Assembly (NCBI GenBank): GCA_949318235.1 | Contig: OX439128.1 | Location: 56,691,009-56,755,008, forward strand | DNA: 64,000 bases | Direction of reading: 5' to 3' | DNA from: Ecdyonurus torrentis | Lineage: Eukaryota; Arthropoda; Insecta; Ephemeroptera; Heptageniidae | Shown here: positions 41,160 to 51,500 of the stretch, one piece after another | How positions within the stretch are numbered: the stretch's first letter is position 1 | Layout: each line of letters starts with the position of its first letter | Program-made: the position numbers and the translations under genes | The notes under the pieces: model-generated | Told to the model about the DNA's origin: nothing | The model's input: the letters and a program-made list of their open reading frames with translations, nothing else | The model's database searches: none

Positions 41160-42840
41160 ATGGCTCCAATGCAAACTTTCGCAGTTATAGAGAATCTCAG
41201 TGCTTTGTCATCGTACTTTTCAGACTGTGAATACGATTGTTGATGATAAATCCGAAGCTAATAAAGCTACAGGCTTGCGGTTTAAACTAAAATGTAGGAC
41301 TAACAGACTTACAAAGAAAAGGTTATTACACCTTAATGGCTCCAATGCAAACTTTCGCAGTTATAGAGAATCTCAGTGCTTTGTCATCGTACATTTCAGA
41401 CTGTGAATACGATTGTTGATGATAAATCCGAAGCTAATAAAGCTACAGGCTTGCGGTTTAAACTAAAATGTAGGACTAACAGACTTACAAAGAAAAGGTT
41501 ATTACACCTTATTCGCTCCAATGCAAACTTTCGCAGTTATAGAGAATCTCAGTGCTTTCTCATCGTACTTTTTTGACTGCGAATAAGATTTTTGATGATA
41601 CCTCTAAAACTAATAAAGCTACTCGCTTTCGGTTTGAACTAAAATGTAGTACTAACAGACTTGCAAAGAAAAGGTTATTAAACCTTAATCGCTCCAATGC
41701 ATACTTTCGCAGTTATAGAGAATCTCAGTTCTTTCTCATCGTACTTTTCAGACCGTAAATACGATTGTTGATGATATCTCCAAAACTAATAAAGCTACAG
41801 GCTTGCGGTTTGAACTAAAATGTAGGTTTAACAGACTTGCAAAGAAAAGGTTATTACACCTTAATCGCTCCAATGCAAACTTTCGCGGTTATAGAGAATC
41901 TCAGTGCTTTCTCATCGTAATTTTCAGACTGTGAATACGATTTTTGATGATATCTCCGAAACTAAAAAAGCTACAAGCTTGCGGTTTGAAATAAAATGTA
42001 GGACTAACAGACTTGCAAAGAAAAGGTTATTACACCTCAATCGCTCGAATGGAAACTTTCGCAGTATTAGAGAATCGCAGTGCTTTCTCATCGTTCTTTT
42101 TTGACTGTGAATACGATTTTTGATATATCTCCGAAGCTAATAAAGCTACAGGCTTGCGGTTTGAACTAAAATGTAGGACTAACAGACTTGCAAAGAAAAG
42201 GTTATTACACCTTAATCGCTTCAATGCAAACTTTCGCAGTTATAGAGAATCTCAGTGCTTTCTCAAAGTAGTTTTCAGACTGTGGATACGAATTTTGATG
42301 ATATCTCCGAAACTAACAAAGCTACAGGCTTGCGGTTTGAACTGAAATGTAGGACTAACAGACTTGCAAAGAAAACGTTATTACACCTTAATGGCTCCAA
42401 TGCAAACTTTCGCAGTTATAGAGAATCTCAGTGCTTTGTCATCGTACTTTTCAGACTGTGAATACGATTGTTGATGATAAATCCGAAGCTAATAAAGCTA
42501 CAGGCTTGCGGTTTAAACTAAAATGTAGGACTAACAGACTTACAAAGAAAAGGTTATTACACCTTAATGGCTCCAATGCAAACTTTCGCAGTTATAGAGA
42601 ATCTCAGTGCTTTGTCATCGTACATTTCAGACTGTGAATACGATTGTTGATGATAAATCCGAAGCTAATAAAGCTACAGGCTTGCGGTTTAAACTAAAAT
42701 GTAGGACTAACAGACTTACAAAGAAAAGGTTATTACACCTTATTCGCTCCAATGCAAACTTTCGCAGTTATAGAGAATCTCAGTGCTTTCTCATCGTACT
42801 TTTTTGACTGTGGATACGAATTTTGATGATATCTCCGAAG
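41160..42840 (+). repeat. Seven-monomer repeat (offset 1,231 bp)
   Basis: Two adjacent type c monomers at 41,200 and 41,376 reappear at 42,431 and 42,607. The second of each pair carries the private CATCGTACATTTCAG. A similar c-c pair with the same variant occurs at 36,103-36,455. In these blocks c follows c rather than alternating with d, so this is a variant arrangement. Confidence 0.75.
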
Positions 42841-43939
42841 CTAATAAAGCTACAGGCTTGCGGTTTGAACTAAAATGTAGGACTAACAGACTTGCAAAGA
42901 AAAGGTTATTACACCTTAATCGCTCCAATGCAAACTTTCGCAGGTATAGAATATCTCAGTGCTTTCTCGTCGTACTTTTCAGACTGTGAATACGATTTTT
43001 GATGATATCTCTGAAACTAGTAAAGCTACAGCCTTGCGAATTTGACTTAAATGTAGCACTATCAGACTTGCAAAGAAAAGGTTATTACACCTTAATGGCT
43101 CCAATGCAAACTTTCGCAGTTATAGAGAATCTCAGTGCTTTGTCATCGTTCTTTTCAGACTGTGAATACGATTGTTGATGATAAATCCGAAGCTAATAAA
43201 GCTACAGGCTTGCGGTTTAAACTAAAATGTAGGACTAACAGACTTGCAAAGAAAATGTTATTACACCTCAATCGCTCGAATGGAAACTTTCGCAGTAATA
43301 GAGAATCGCAGTGCTTTCTCATCGTTCTTTTTTGACTGTGAATACGATTTTTGATATATCTCCGAAGCTAATAAAGCTACAGGCTTGCGGTTTGAACTAA
43401 AATGTAGGACTAACAGACTTGCAAAGAAAAGGTTATTACACCTTAATCGCTTCAATGCAAACTTTCGCAGTTATACAGAATCTCAGTGCTTTCTCAACGT
43501 AGTTTTCAGACTGTGGATACGAATTTTGATGATATCTCCGAAACTAATAAAGCTACAGGCTTGCGGTTTGAACTAAAATGTAGGTTTAACAGACTTGCAA
43601 AGAAAAGGTAATTACACCTTAATCGCTCCAATGCAAACTTTCGCGGTTATAGAGAATCTCAGTGCTTTCTCATCGTAATTTTCAGACTGTGAATACGATT
43701 TTTGATGATATCTCCGAAACTAAAAAAGCTACAAGCTTGCGGTTTGAAATAAAATGTAGGACTAACAGACTTGCAAAGAAAAGGTTATTACACCTCAATC
43801 GCTCGAATGGAAACTTTCGCAGTAATAGAGAATCGCAGTGCTTTCTCATCGTTCTTTTTTGACTGTGAATACGATTTTTGATATATCACCGAAGCTAATA
43901 AAGCTACAGGCTTGCGGTTTGAACTAAAATGTAGGACTA

Positions 43940-43965
43940 ACAGACTTGCAAAGAATCTTGCGAAT
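43940..43965. other. Junction between the 176-bp and 341-bp satellite arrays
   Basis: Array 1 runs unchanged to CAGACTTGCAAAGAA (ending 43,955). The sequence then continues as CGAATTTTCTTACCGATG, which is internal to the 341-bp unit. The bases between (TCTTG) align loosely with GAATTTT of array 2, so the break lies within about 43,951-43,961 and shares only a few bases. Judged by the homology between the families, the join skips roughly 60-70 bp of the shared half (from the TTATTACAC segment to the TTTCTTACCG segment). Monomers on both sides are close to their family consensus, with no diverged transition zone. It could be an illegitimate recombination event or an assembly join; the sequence alone does not decide. 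Confidence 0.9.
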
Positions 43966-44018
43966 TTTCTTACCGATGTCTATAGCATTGTAGCCCATAT
44001 GAAGAAAAAAAAGTTTGT

Positions 44019-44028
44019 AACTCGAGTT
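44019..44028. other. Perfect 10-bp palindrome in array 2 monomer (first instance)
   Basis: AACTCGAGTT reads the same on both strands. It recurs in most 341-bp units. It is changed in some units to AACTCAAGTT (50,511, 52,900, 56,656, 59,045, 63,484), AACTCGAATT or TTCTCGAGTT, each following the higher-order pattern. Array 1 has no equivalent. Confidence 0.85.
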
Positions 44029-44143
44029 TTCATTGAGATGGAAAGTTGTGGTTTTGAAATAAAGGGATGCAAAACGCTCTATAGTACTAAATTCACCTCT
44101 AGAAACAAAATTGAGAAAAAAAATATTTCGAAAAAAATTGTGT

Positions 44144-44160
44144 TTTTCAGATTCTGAAAA
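44144..44160. other. Perfect inverted repeat, 7-bp arms, 3-base loop (first instance)
   Basis: TTTTCAG-ATT-CTGAAAA. Most later units read TTTTCAG-TTT-CTGAAAA, so the variation falls in the loop while the arms stay intact. The homologous stretch of array 1 is TTTTCAGACTGTGAATA, which keeps only a 4-bp TTCA/TGAA pairing. Confidence 0.85.
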
Positions 44161-44280
44161 CGATTTTTGATGATATCTCAGAAACTAATAATGCTACAGA
44201 CTTACGGTTTGAACTGAAATGTATCACTTTGAAATGTCTAACGAAAAGTTTATTACACTTTAGTCGCAAAAAATAAAACT

Positions 44281-44297
44281 TTCTCAGTTTTTGAGAA
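44281..44297. other. Perfect inverted repeat, 6-bp arms, 5-base loop (first instance)
   Basis: TTCTCA-GTTTT-TGAGAA occurs once in almost every 341-bp unit. One exception near 48,038 reads TTCTTAATTTCAGAA. The homologous array 1 stretch, TTCGCAGTTATAGAGAA, cannot pair this way. Confidence 0.85.
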
Positions 44298-44516
44298 TTC
44301 TCGTATTTTCTTACCGAAGTCTATAGCATTGTAGCCCATTTGAAGAAAAAAAAAGTTTGTAACTCGAGTTCCAATTGAGATAGAAAGTTGCGGTTTTGAA
44401 ATAAAGTGATGCAAAACGCTCTATAGTTTTAAATTCACCTCTAAAAACAAATTTGAGAAAAATAATTTTTCCAAAAAAATTGTGTTTTTCAGTTTCTGAA
44501 AACGATTTGTCATGAT

Positions 44517-45263
44517 ATCTCAGAAACTAATAATGCTACAGACTTACGGTTTGAACTGAAATGTATCACTTTGAAATGTCTTATGAAAAGTTTATAACAC
44601 TTAAGTCGCAAAAAATAAAACTTTCTCAGTTTTTGAGAATTTTCGAATTTTCTTACCGATGTCTAAAGCATTGTAGCCCATATGAAGAAAAAAAAGTTTG
44701 TAACTCGAGTTTTAATTGAGATGGAAAGTTGTGGTTTTGAAATAAAGTGATGCAAAACGCTCTATAGTACTAAATTCACCTCTAGAAACAAAATTGAGAA
44801 AAAAAATATTTCGAAAAAAATTGTGTTTTTCAGATTCTGAAAACGATTTTTGATGATATCTCAGAAACTAATAATGCTACAGACTTACGGTTTGAACTGA
44901 AATGTATCACTTTGAAATGTCTTATGAAAAGTTTATAACACTTAAGTCGCAAAAAATAAAACTTTCTCAGTTTTTGAGAATTTTCGAATTTTCTTACCGA
45001 TGTCTAAAGCATTGTAGCCCATATGAAGAAAAAAAAGTTTGTAACTCGAGTTTTAATTGAGATGGAAAGTTGTGGTTTTGAAATAAAGTGATGCAAAACG
45101 CTCTATAGTACTAAATTCACCTCTAGAAACAAAATTGAGAAAAAAAATATTTCGAAAAAAATTGTGTTTTTCAGATTCTGAAAACGATTTTTGATGATAT
45201 CTCAGAAACTAATAATGCTACAGACTTACGGTTTGAACTGAAATGTATCACTTTGAAATGTCT
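44517..45263 (+). repeat. Perfectly duplicated 341-bp monomer
   Basis: Bases 44,517-44,922 and 44,858-45,263 appear identical over about 405 bp at a shift of 341 bp. They share GTCTAAAGCATTG (at 44,661 and 45,002), which elsewhere in array 2 occurs once per higher-order copy (near 49,443, 55,588 and 62,418). Identity starts after TTTGTC/TTTTTG at the left and ends at TTATGAAAAG/TAACGAAAAG at the right. This is a recent single-monomer tandem duplication. Confidence 0.85.
44674..45014 (+). repeat. Reference 341-bp monomer of array 2, with two unequal halves
   Basis: The last part of the unit (from CGATTTTTGATGATATCTCA to TTTTCTTACCG) is half A and aligns with the array 1 monomer. The first part (TAGCCCATATGAAG to TTTTTCAG) is half B. 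Half B keeps a weaker match at GTAACTCGAG...GTTGCGGTTTTGAAATAAAGTG, which parallels GATATCTCAG...CTTACGGTTTGAACTGAAATG of half A. The two cores are about 185 and 156 bp apart around the unit, close to half a monomer each. The unit is therefore read as an old dimer whose halves diverged. Confidence 0.7.
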
Positions 45264-48200
45264 AACGAAAAGTTTATTACACTTTAGTCGCAAAAAATAA
45301 AACTTTCTCAGTTTTTGAGAATTCTCGTATTTTCTTACCGAAGTCTATAGCATTGTAGCCCATATGAAGAAAAAAAAAGTTTGTAACTCGAGTTTCAATT
45401 GAGATAGAAAGTTGCGGTTTTGAAATAAAGTGATGCAAAACGCTCTATAATTTTAAATTCACCTCTAGAAACAAATTTGAGAAAAATAATTTTTCCAAAA
45501 AAATTGTGTTTTTCAGTTTCTGAAAACGATTTTTGATGATATCTCAGAAACTAATAATGCTACAGACTTACGGTTTGAACTGAAATGTATCACTTTGAAA
45601 TGTCTAACGAAAAGTTTATTACACTTTAGTCGCAAAAAATAAAACTTTCTCAGTTTTTGAGAATTTTCGTATTTTCTTACCGAAGTCTATAGCATTGTAG
45701 CCCATATGAAGAAAAAAAAAGTTTGTTTCTCGAGTTCCAATTGAGATAGAAAGTTGCGGTTTTGAAATAAAGTGATGCAAAACGCTCTATAGTTTTAAAT
45801 TCACCTCTAGAAACAAATTTGAGAAAAATAATTTTTCCAAAAAAATTGTGTTTTTCAGTTTCTGAAAACGATTTTTCATGATATCTCAGAAACTAATAAT
45901 GCTACAGACTTACGGTTTGAACTGAAATGTATCACTTTGAAATGTCTTATGAAAAGTTTATAACTTTTTAGTCGCAAAAACTAAAACTTTCTCAGTTTTT
46001 GAGAATTTTCGAATTTTCTTACCGAAGTCTATAGCATTGTAGCCCATATGAAGAAAAAAAAAGTTTGTAACTCGAGTTCTAATTGAGATGTAAAGTTGTG
46101 GTTTTGAAATAAAGTGATGCAAAACGCTCTATAGTACTAAATTCACCTCTAGAAACAAAATTGAGAAAAAAAATTTTCCAAAAAAATTGTGTTTTTCAGT
46201 TTCTGAAAACGATTTTTCATGATATCTCAGAAACTAATAATGCTACAGACTTACGGTTTGAACTGAAATGTATCACTTTGAAATGTCTTATGAAAAGTTT
46301 ATAACACTTGAGTCGCAAAAAATAAAACTTTCTCAGTTTTTGAGAATTTTTGTATTTTCTTACCGAAGTCTATAGCATTGTAGCCCATATGAAGAAAAAA
46401 AAAGTTTGTAACTCGAGTTCCAATTGAGATAGAAAGTTGCGGTTTTGAAATAAAGTGATGCAAAACGCTCTATAGTTTTAAATTCACCTCTAGAAACAAA
46501 TTTGAGAAAAATAATTTTTCCAAAAAAATTGTGTTTTTCAGTTTCTGAAAACGATTTTTCATGATATCTCAGAAACTAATAATGCTACAGACTTACGGTT
46601 TGAACTGAAATGTATCACTTTGAAATGTGTTATGAAAAGTTTATAACACTTTAGTCGCAAAAACTAAAACTTTCTCAGTTTTTGAGAATTTTCGAATTTT
46701 CTTACCGATGTCTATAGCATTGTAGCCCATATGAAGAAAAAAAAGTTTGTAACTCGAGTTTTCATTGAGATGGAAAGTTGTGGTTTTGAAATAAAGTGAT
46801 GCAAAACGCTCTATAGTACTAAATTCACCTCTAGAAACAAAATTGAGAAAAAAAATATTTCGAAAAAAATTGTGTTTTTCAGATTCTGAAAACGATTTTT
46901 GATGATATCTCAGAAATTTAATAATGCTACAGACTTACGGTTTGAACTGAAATGTATCACTTTGAAATGTCCAACGAAAAGTTTATTACATTTAAGTAGC
47001 AAAAAATAAAACTTTCTCAGTTTTTGAGAATTTTCGTATTTTCTTACCGAAGTCTATAGCATTGTAGTTCATATGAAGAAAAAAAAAGTTTGTAACTCGA
47101 ATTCCAATTGAGATAGAAAGTTGCGGTTTTGAAATAAAGTGATGCAAAACGCTCTATAGTACTAAATTCACCTCTAGAAACAAAATTGAGAAAAAAAATT
47201 TCGAAAAAAATTGTGCTTTTCAGATTCTGAAAACGATTTTTGATGATATCTCAGAAACTAATAATGCTACAGACTTACGGTTTGAACTGAAATGTATCAC
47301 TTTGAAATGTCTAACGAAAAGTTTATTACACTTTAGTCGCAAAAAATAAAACTTTCTCAGTTTTTGAGAATTTTCGTATTTTCTTACCGAAGTCTATAGC
47401 ATTGTAGCCCATATGAAGAAAAAAAAAATTTGTAACTCGAGTTCCAATTGAGATAGAAAGTTGCGGTTTTGAAATACAGTGATGCAAAACGCTCTATAGT
47501 TTTCAATTCACCTCTAGAAACAAATTTGAAAAAAATAATTTTTCCAAAAAAATTGTGTTTTTCAGTTTCTGAAAACGATTTTTCATGATATCTCAGAAAC
47601 TAATAATGCTACAGACTTACGGTTTGAACTGAAATGTATCACTTTGAAATGTCTAACGAAAAGTTTATTACACTTTAGTCGCAAAAAATAAAATTTTCTC
47701 AGTTTTTGAGAATTTTCGTATTTTCTTACCGATGTCTATAGCATTGTATCCCATATGAAGAAAAAAAAAGTTTGTAACTCGAGTTCCAATTGAGATAGAA
47801 AGTTGCGGTTTTGAAATAAAGTGATGCAAAACGCTCTATAGTTTTAAATTCACCTCTAGAAACAAATTTGAGAAAAATAATTTTTCCAAAAAAATTGTGT
47901 TTTTCAGTTTCTGAAAACGATTTTTGATGATATCTCAGAAACTAATAATGCTACAGACTTATGGTTTGAACTGAAATGTATCACTTTGAAATGTCTTATG
48001 AAAAGTTTATAACACTTTAGTCGCAAAAACTAAAACTTTCTTAATTTCAGAATTTTCGAATTTTCTTACCGAAGTCTATAGCATTGTAGCCCATATAAAG
48101 AAAAAAAAAAGTTTGTAACTCGAGTTCTAATTGAGATGTAAAGTTGTGGTTTTGAAATAAAGTGATGCAAAACGCTCTATAGTACTAAATTCACCTCTAG

Positions 48201-48599
48201 AAACAAAATTGAGAAAAAAAAAATTTCCAAAAAAATTGTGTTTTTCAGTTTCTGAAAACGATTTTTCATGATATCTCAGAAACTAATAATGCTACAGACT
48301 TACGGTTTGAACTGAAATGTATCACTTTGAAATGTCTTATGAAAAGTTTATAACACTTGAGTCGCAAAAAATAAAACTTTCTCAGTTTTTGAGAATTTTT
48401 GTATTTTCTTACCGAAGTCTATAGCATTGTAGCCCATATGAAGAAAAAAAAAGTTTGTAACTCGAGTTTCAATTAAGATAGAAAGTTGCGGTTTTGAAAT
48501 AAAGTGATGCAAAACGCTCTATAGTTTTAAATTCACCTCTAGAAACAAATTTGAGAAAAATAATTTTTCCAAAAAAATTGTGTTTTTCAGTTTCTGAAA

Positions 48600-51500
48600 A
48601 CGATTTTTGATGATATCTCAGAAACTAATAATGCTACAGACTTACGGTTTGAACTGAAATGTATCACTTTGAAATGTCTAACGAAAAGTTTATTACACTT
48701 TAGTCGCAAAAAATAAAACTTTCTCAGTTTTTGAGAATTTTCGTATTTTCTTACCGAAGTCTATAGCATTGTAGCCCATATGAAGAAAAAAAAAGTTTGT
48801 TTCTCGAGTTCCAATTGAGATAGAAAGTTGCGGTTTTGAAATAAAGTGATGCAAAACGCTCTATAGTTTTAAATTCACCTCTAGAAACAAATTTGAGAAA
48901 AATAATTTTTCCAAAAAAATTGTGTTTTTCAGTTTCTGAAAACGATTTTTCATGATATCTCAGAAACTAATAATGCTACAGATTTACGGTTTGAACTGAA
49001 ATGTATCACTTTGAAATGTCTTATGAAAAGTTTATAACTTTTTAGTCGAAAAAACTAAAACTTTCTCAGTTTTTGAGAATTCTCGTATTTTCTTACCGAA
49101 GTCTATAGCATTGTAGCCCATATGAAGAAAAAAAAAGTTTGTAACTCGAGTTCCAATTGAGATAGAAAGTTGCGGTTTTGAAATAAAGTGATGCAAAACG
49201 CTCTATAGTTTTAAATTCACCTCTAAAAACAAATTTGAGAAAAATAATTTTTCCAAAAAAATTGTGTTTTTCAGTTTCTGAAAACGATTTGTCATGATAT
49301 CTCAGAAACTAATAATGCTACAGACTTACGGTTTGAACTGAAATGTATCACTTTGAAATGTCTTATGAAAAGTTTATAACACTTAAGTCGCAAAAAATAA
49401 AACTTTCTCAGTTTTTGAGAATTTTCGAATTTTCTTACCGATGTCTAAAGCATTGTAGCCCATATGAAGAAAAAAAAGTTTGTAACTCGAGTTTTAATTG
49501 AGATGGAAAGTTGTGGTTTTGAAATAAAGTGATGCAAAACGCTCTATAGTACTAAATTCACCTCTAGAAACAAAATTGAGAAAAAAAATATTTCGAAAAA
49601 AATTGTGTTTTTCAGATTCTGAAAACGATTTTTGATGATATCTCAGAAACTAATAATGCTACAGACTTACGGTTTGAACTGAAATGTATCACTTTGAAAT
49701 GTCTAACGAAAAGTTTATTACACTTTAGTCGCAAAAAATAAAACTTTCTCAGTTTTTGAGAATTCTCGTATTTTCTTACCGAAGTCTATAGCATTGTAGC
49801 CCATATGAAGAAAAAAAAAGTTTGTAACTCGAGTTTCAATTGAGATAGAAAGTTGCGGTTTTGAAATAAAGTGATGCAAAACGCTCTATAGTTTTAAATT
49901 CACCTCTAGAAACAAATTTGAGAAAAATAATTTTTCCAAAAAAATTGTGTTTTTCAGTTTCTGAAAACGATTTTTGATGATATCTCAGAAACTAATAATG
50001 CTACAGACTTACGGTTTGAACTTAAATGTATCACTTTGAAATGTCTAACGAAAAGTTTATTACACTTTAGTCGCAAAAAATAAAACTTTCTCAGTTTTTG
50101 AGAATTTTCGTATTTTCTTACCGAAGTCTATAGCATTGTATCCCATATGAAGAAAAAAAAAGTTTGTTTCTCGAGTTCCAATTGAGATAGAAAGTTGCGG
50201 TTTTGAAATAAAGTGATGCAAAACGCTCTATAGTTTTAAATTCACCTCTAGAAACAAATTTGAGAAAAATAATTTTTCCAAAAAAATTGTGTTTTTCAGT
50301 TTCTGAAAACGATTTTTCATGATATCTCAGAAACTAATAATGCTACAGACTTACGGTTTGAACTGAAATGTATCACTTTGAAATGTCTTATGAAAAGTTT
50401 ATAACTTTTTAGTCGCAAAAACTAAAACTTTCTCAGTTTTTGAGAATTTTCGAATTTTCTTACCGAAGTCTATAGCATTGTAGCCCATATGAAGAAAAAA
50501 AAAGTTTGTAACTCAAGTTCTAATTGAGATGTAAAGTTGTGGTTTTGAAATAAAGTGATGCAAAACGCTCTATAGTACTAAATTCACCTCCAGAAACAAA
50601 ATTGAGAAAAAAAATTTTCCAAAAAAATTGTGTTTTTCAGTTTCTGAAAACGATTTTTCATGATATCTCAGAAACTAATAATGCTACAGACTTACGGTTT
50701 GAACTGAAATGTATCACTTTGAAATGTCCAACGAAAAGTTTATTACATTTTAGTAGCAAAAAATAAAACTTTCTCAGTTTTTGAGAATTTTCGTATTTTC
50801 TTACCGAAGTCTATAGCATTGTAGTTCATATGAAGAAAAAAAAAGTTTGTAACTCGAATTCCAATTGAGAAAGAAAGTTGCGGTTTTGAAATAAAGTGAT
50901 GCAAAACGCTCTATAGTACTAAATTCACCTCTAGAAACAAAATTGAGAAAAAAAATTTCGAAAAAAATTGTGCTTTTCAGATTCTGAAAACGATTTTTGA
51001 TTATATCTCAGAAACTAATAATGCTACAGACTTACGGTTTGAACTGAAATGTATCACTTTGAAATGTCTTATGAAAAGTTTATAACACTTTAGTCGCAAA
51101 AACTAAAACTTTCTCAGTTTTTGAGAATTTTCGAATTTTCTTACCGATGTCTATAGCATTGTAGCCCATATGAAGAAAAAAAAGTTTGTAACTCGAGTTT
51201 TCATTGAGATGGAAAGTTGTGGTTTTGAAATAAAGTGATGCAAAACGCTCTATAGTACTAAATTCACCTCTAGAAACAAAATTGAGAAAAAAAATATTTC
51301 GAAAAAAATTGTGTTTTTCAGATTCTGAAAACGATTTTTGATGATATCTCAGAAATTTAATAATGCTACAGACTTACGGTTTGAACTGAAATGTATCACT
51401 TTGAAATGTCCAACGAAAAGTTTATTACATTTAAGTAGCAAAAAATAAAACTTTCTCAGTTTTTGAGAATTTTCGTATTTTCTTACCGAAGTCTATAGCA

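Larger units (their letters stand above)
1..43955 (+). repeat. Satellite array 1: tandem 176-bp monomers, about 250 copies
   Basis: The whole stretch is a head-to-tail array. Landmarks such as AATAAAGCTACAGGC, CTAACAGACTTGC and GAATCTCAGTGC recur every 175-176 bases; for example, homologous points fall at 14,824, 15,000, 15,176 and 15,352. 43,955/176 gives about 250 monomers. One consensus monomer counted by hand has 66 G+C in 176. All copies have the same orientation, and no insertion, inversion or unique island was seen. Monomers differ by scattered substitutions and one-base indels and fall into recurring types that are copied in blocks, so the array has higher-order structure. The period (176 = 3x58+2) is not a multiple of three and the variation shows no codon pattern, so it is not coding. 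The array begins mid-monomer at base 1 and extends beyond the window. I do not recognise the family; a centromeric or pericentromeric location is inferred only. Confidence 0.97.
14231..43955 (+). repeat. Array 1, younger domain rich in c/d dimers
   Basis: Type c monomers (GTGCTTTGTCATCG, then GTTGATGATAAATCCGAAGC and GCGGTTTAAACTAAAATG) appear from about 14,820 and recur roughly forty times up to about 43,140. Type d monomers (GTGCTTTCTCGTCG, then GATATCTCTGAAACTAG and TACAGCCTTGCGAATT) alternate with them. Between the c/d blocks lie runs of types b, e and f and of AATATCTCAGTGC-bearing monomers that match the older domain, so the two domains share ancestry. Many blocks here are almost identical over kilobases, which fits repeated recent unequal exchange or amplification. 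The left boundary is approximate. Confidence 0.75.

Noticed and set aside
1093..43455. Recurring 64-69-codon open frames on the - strand
   Set aside because: They lie antisense to the same monomers at the type e units and track the repeat exactly. There is no independent evidence of coding.
49..43862. Over a hundred similar 60-106-codon open frames on the + strand
   Set aside because: They repeat with the satellite period, overlap each other, change frame from one monomer to the next (176 is not a multiple of 3) and have no promoter-like or codon-biased context. They are by-products of the repeat.
1..43955. Alpha satellite (171 bp) or a CENP-B box
   Set aside because: The similar unit length is coincidental. 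I see no match to alpha satellite sequence, and no copy of the TTCG...A..CGGG pattern of the CENP-B box was found.
1..43955. AATAAA in the monomers as polyadenylation signals
   Set aside because: AATAAAGC is part of the conserved monomer core and occurs in most units without any gene. It is far more likely incidental.
43912..44157. 81-codon open frame across the array junction
   Set aside because: It starts in array 1 and ends in array 2, is lysine- and phenylalanine-rich because of A/T runs, and has no recognisable domain.
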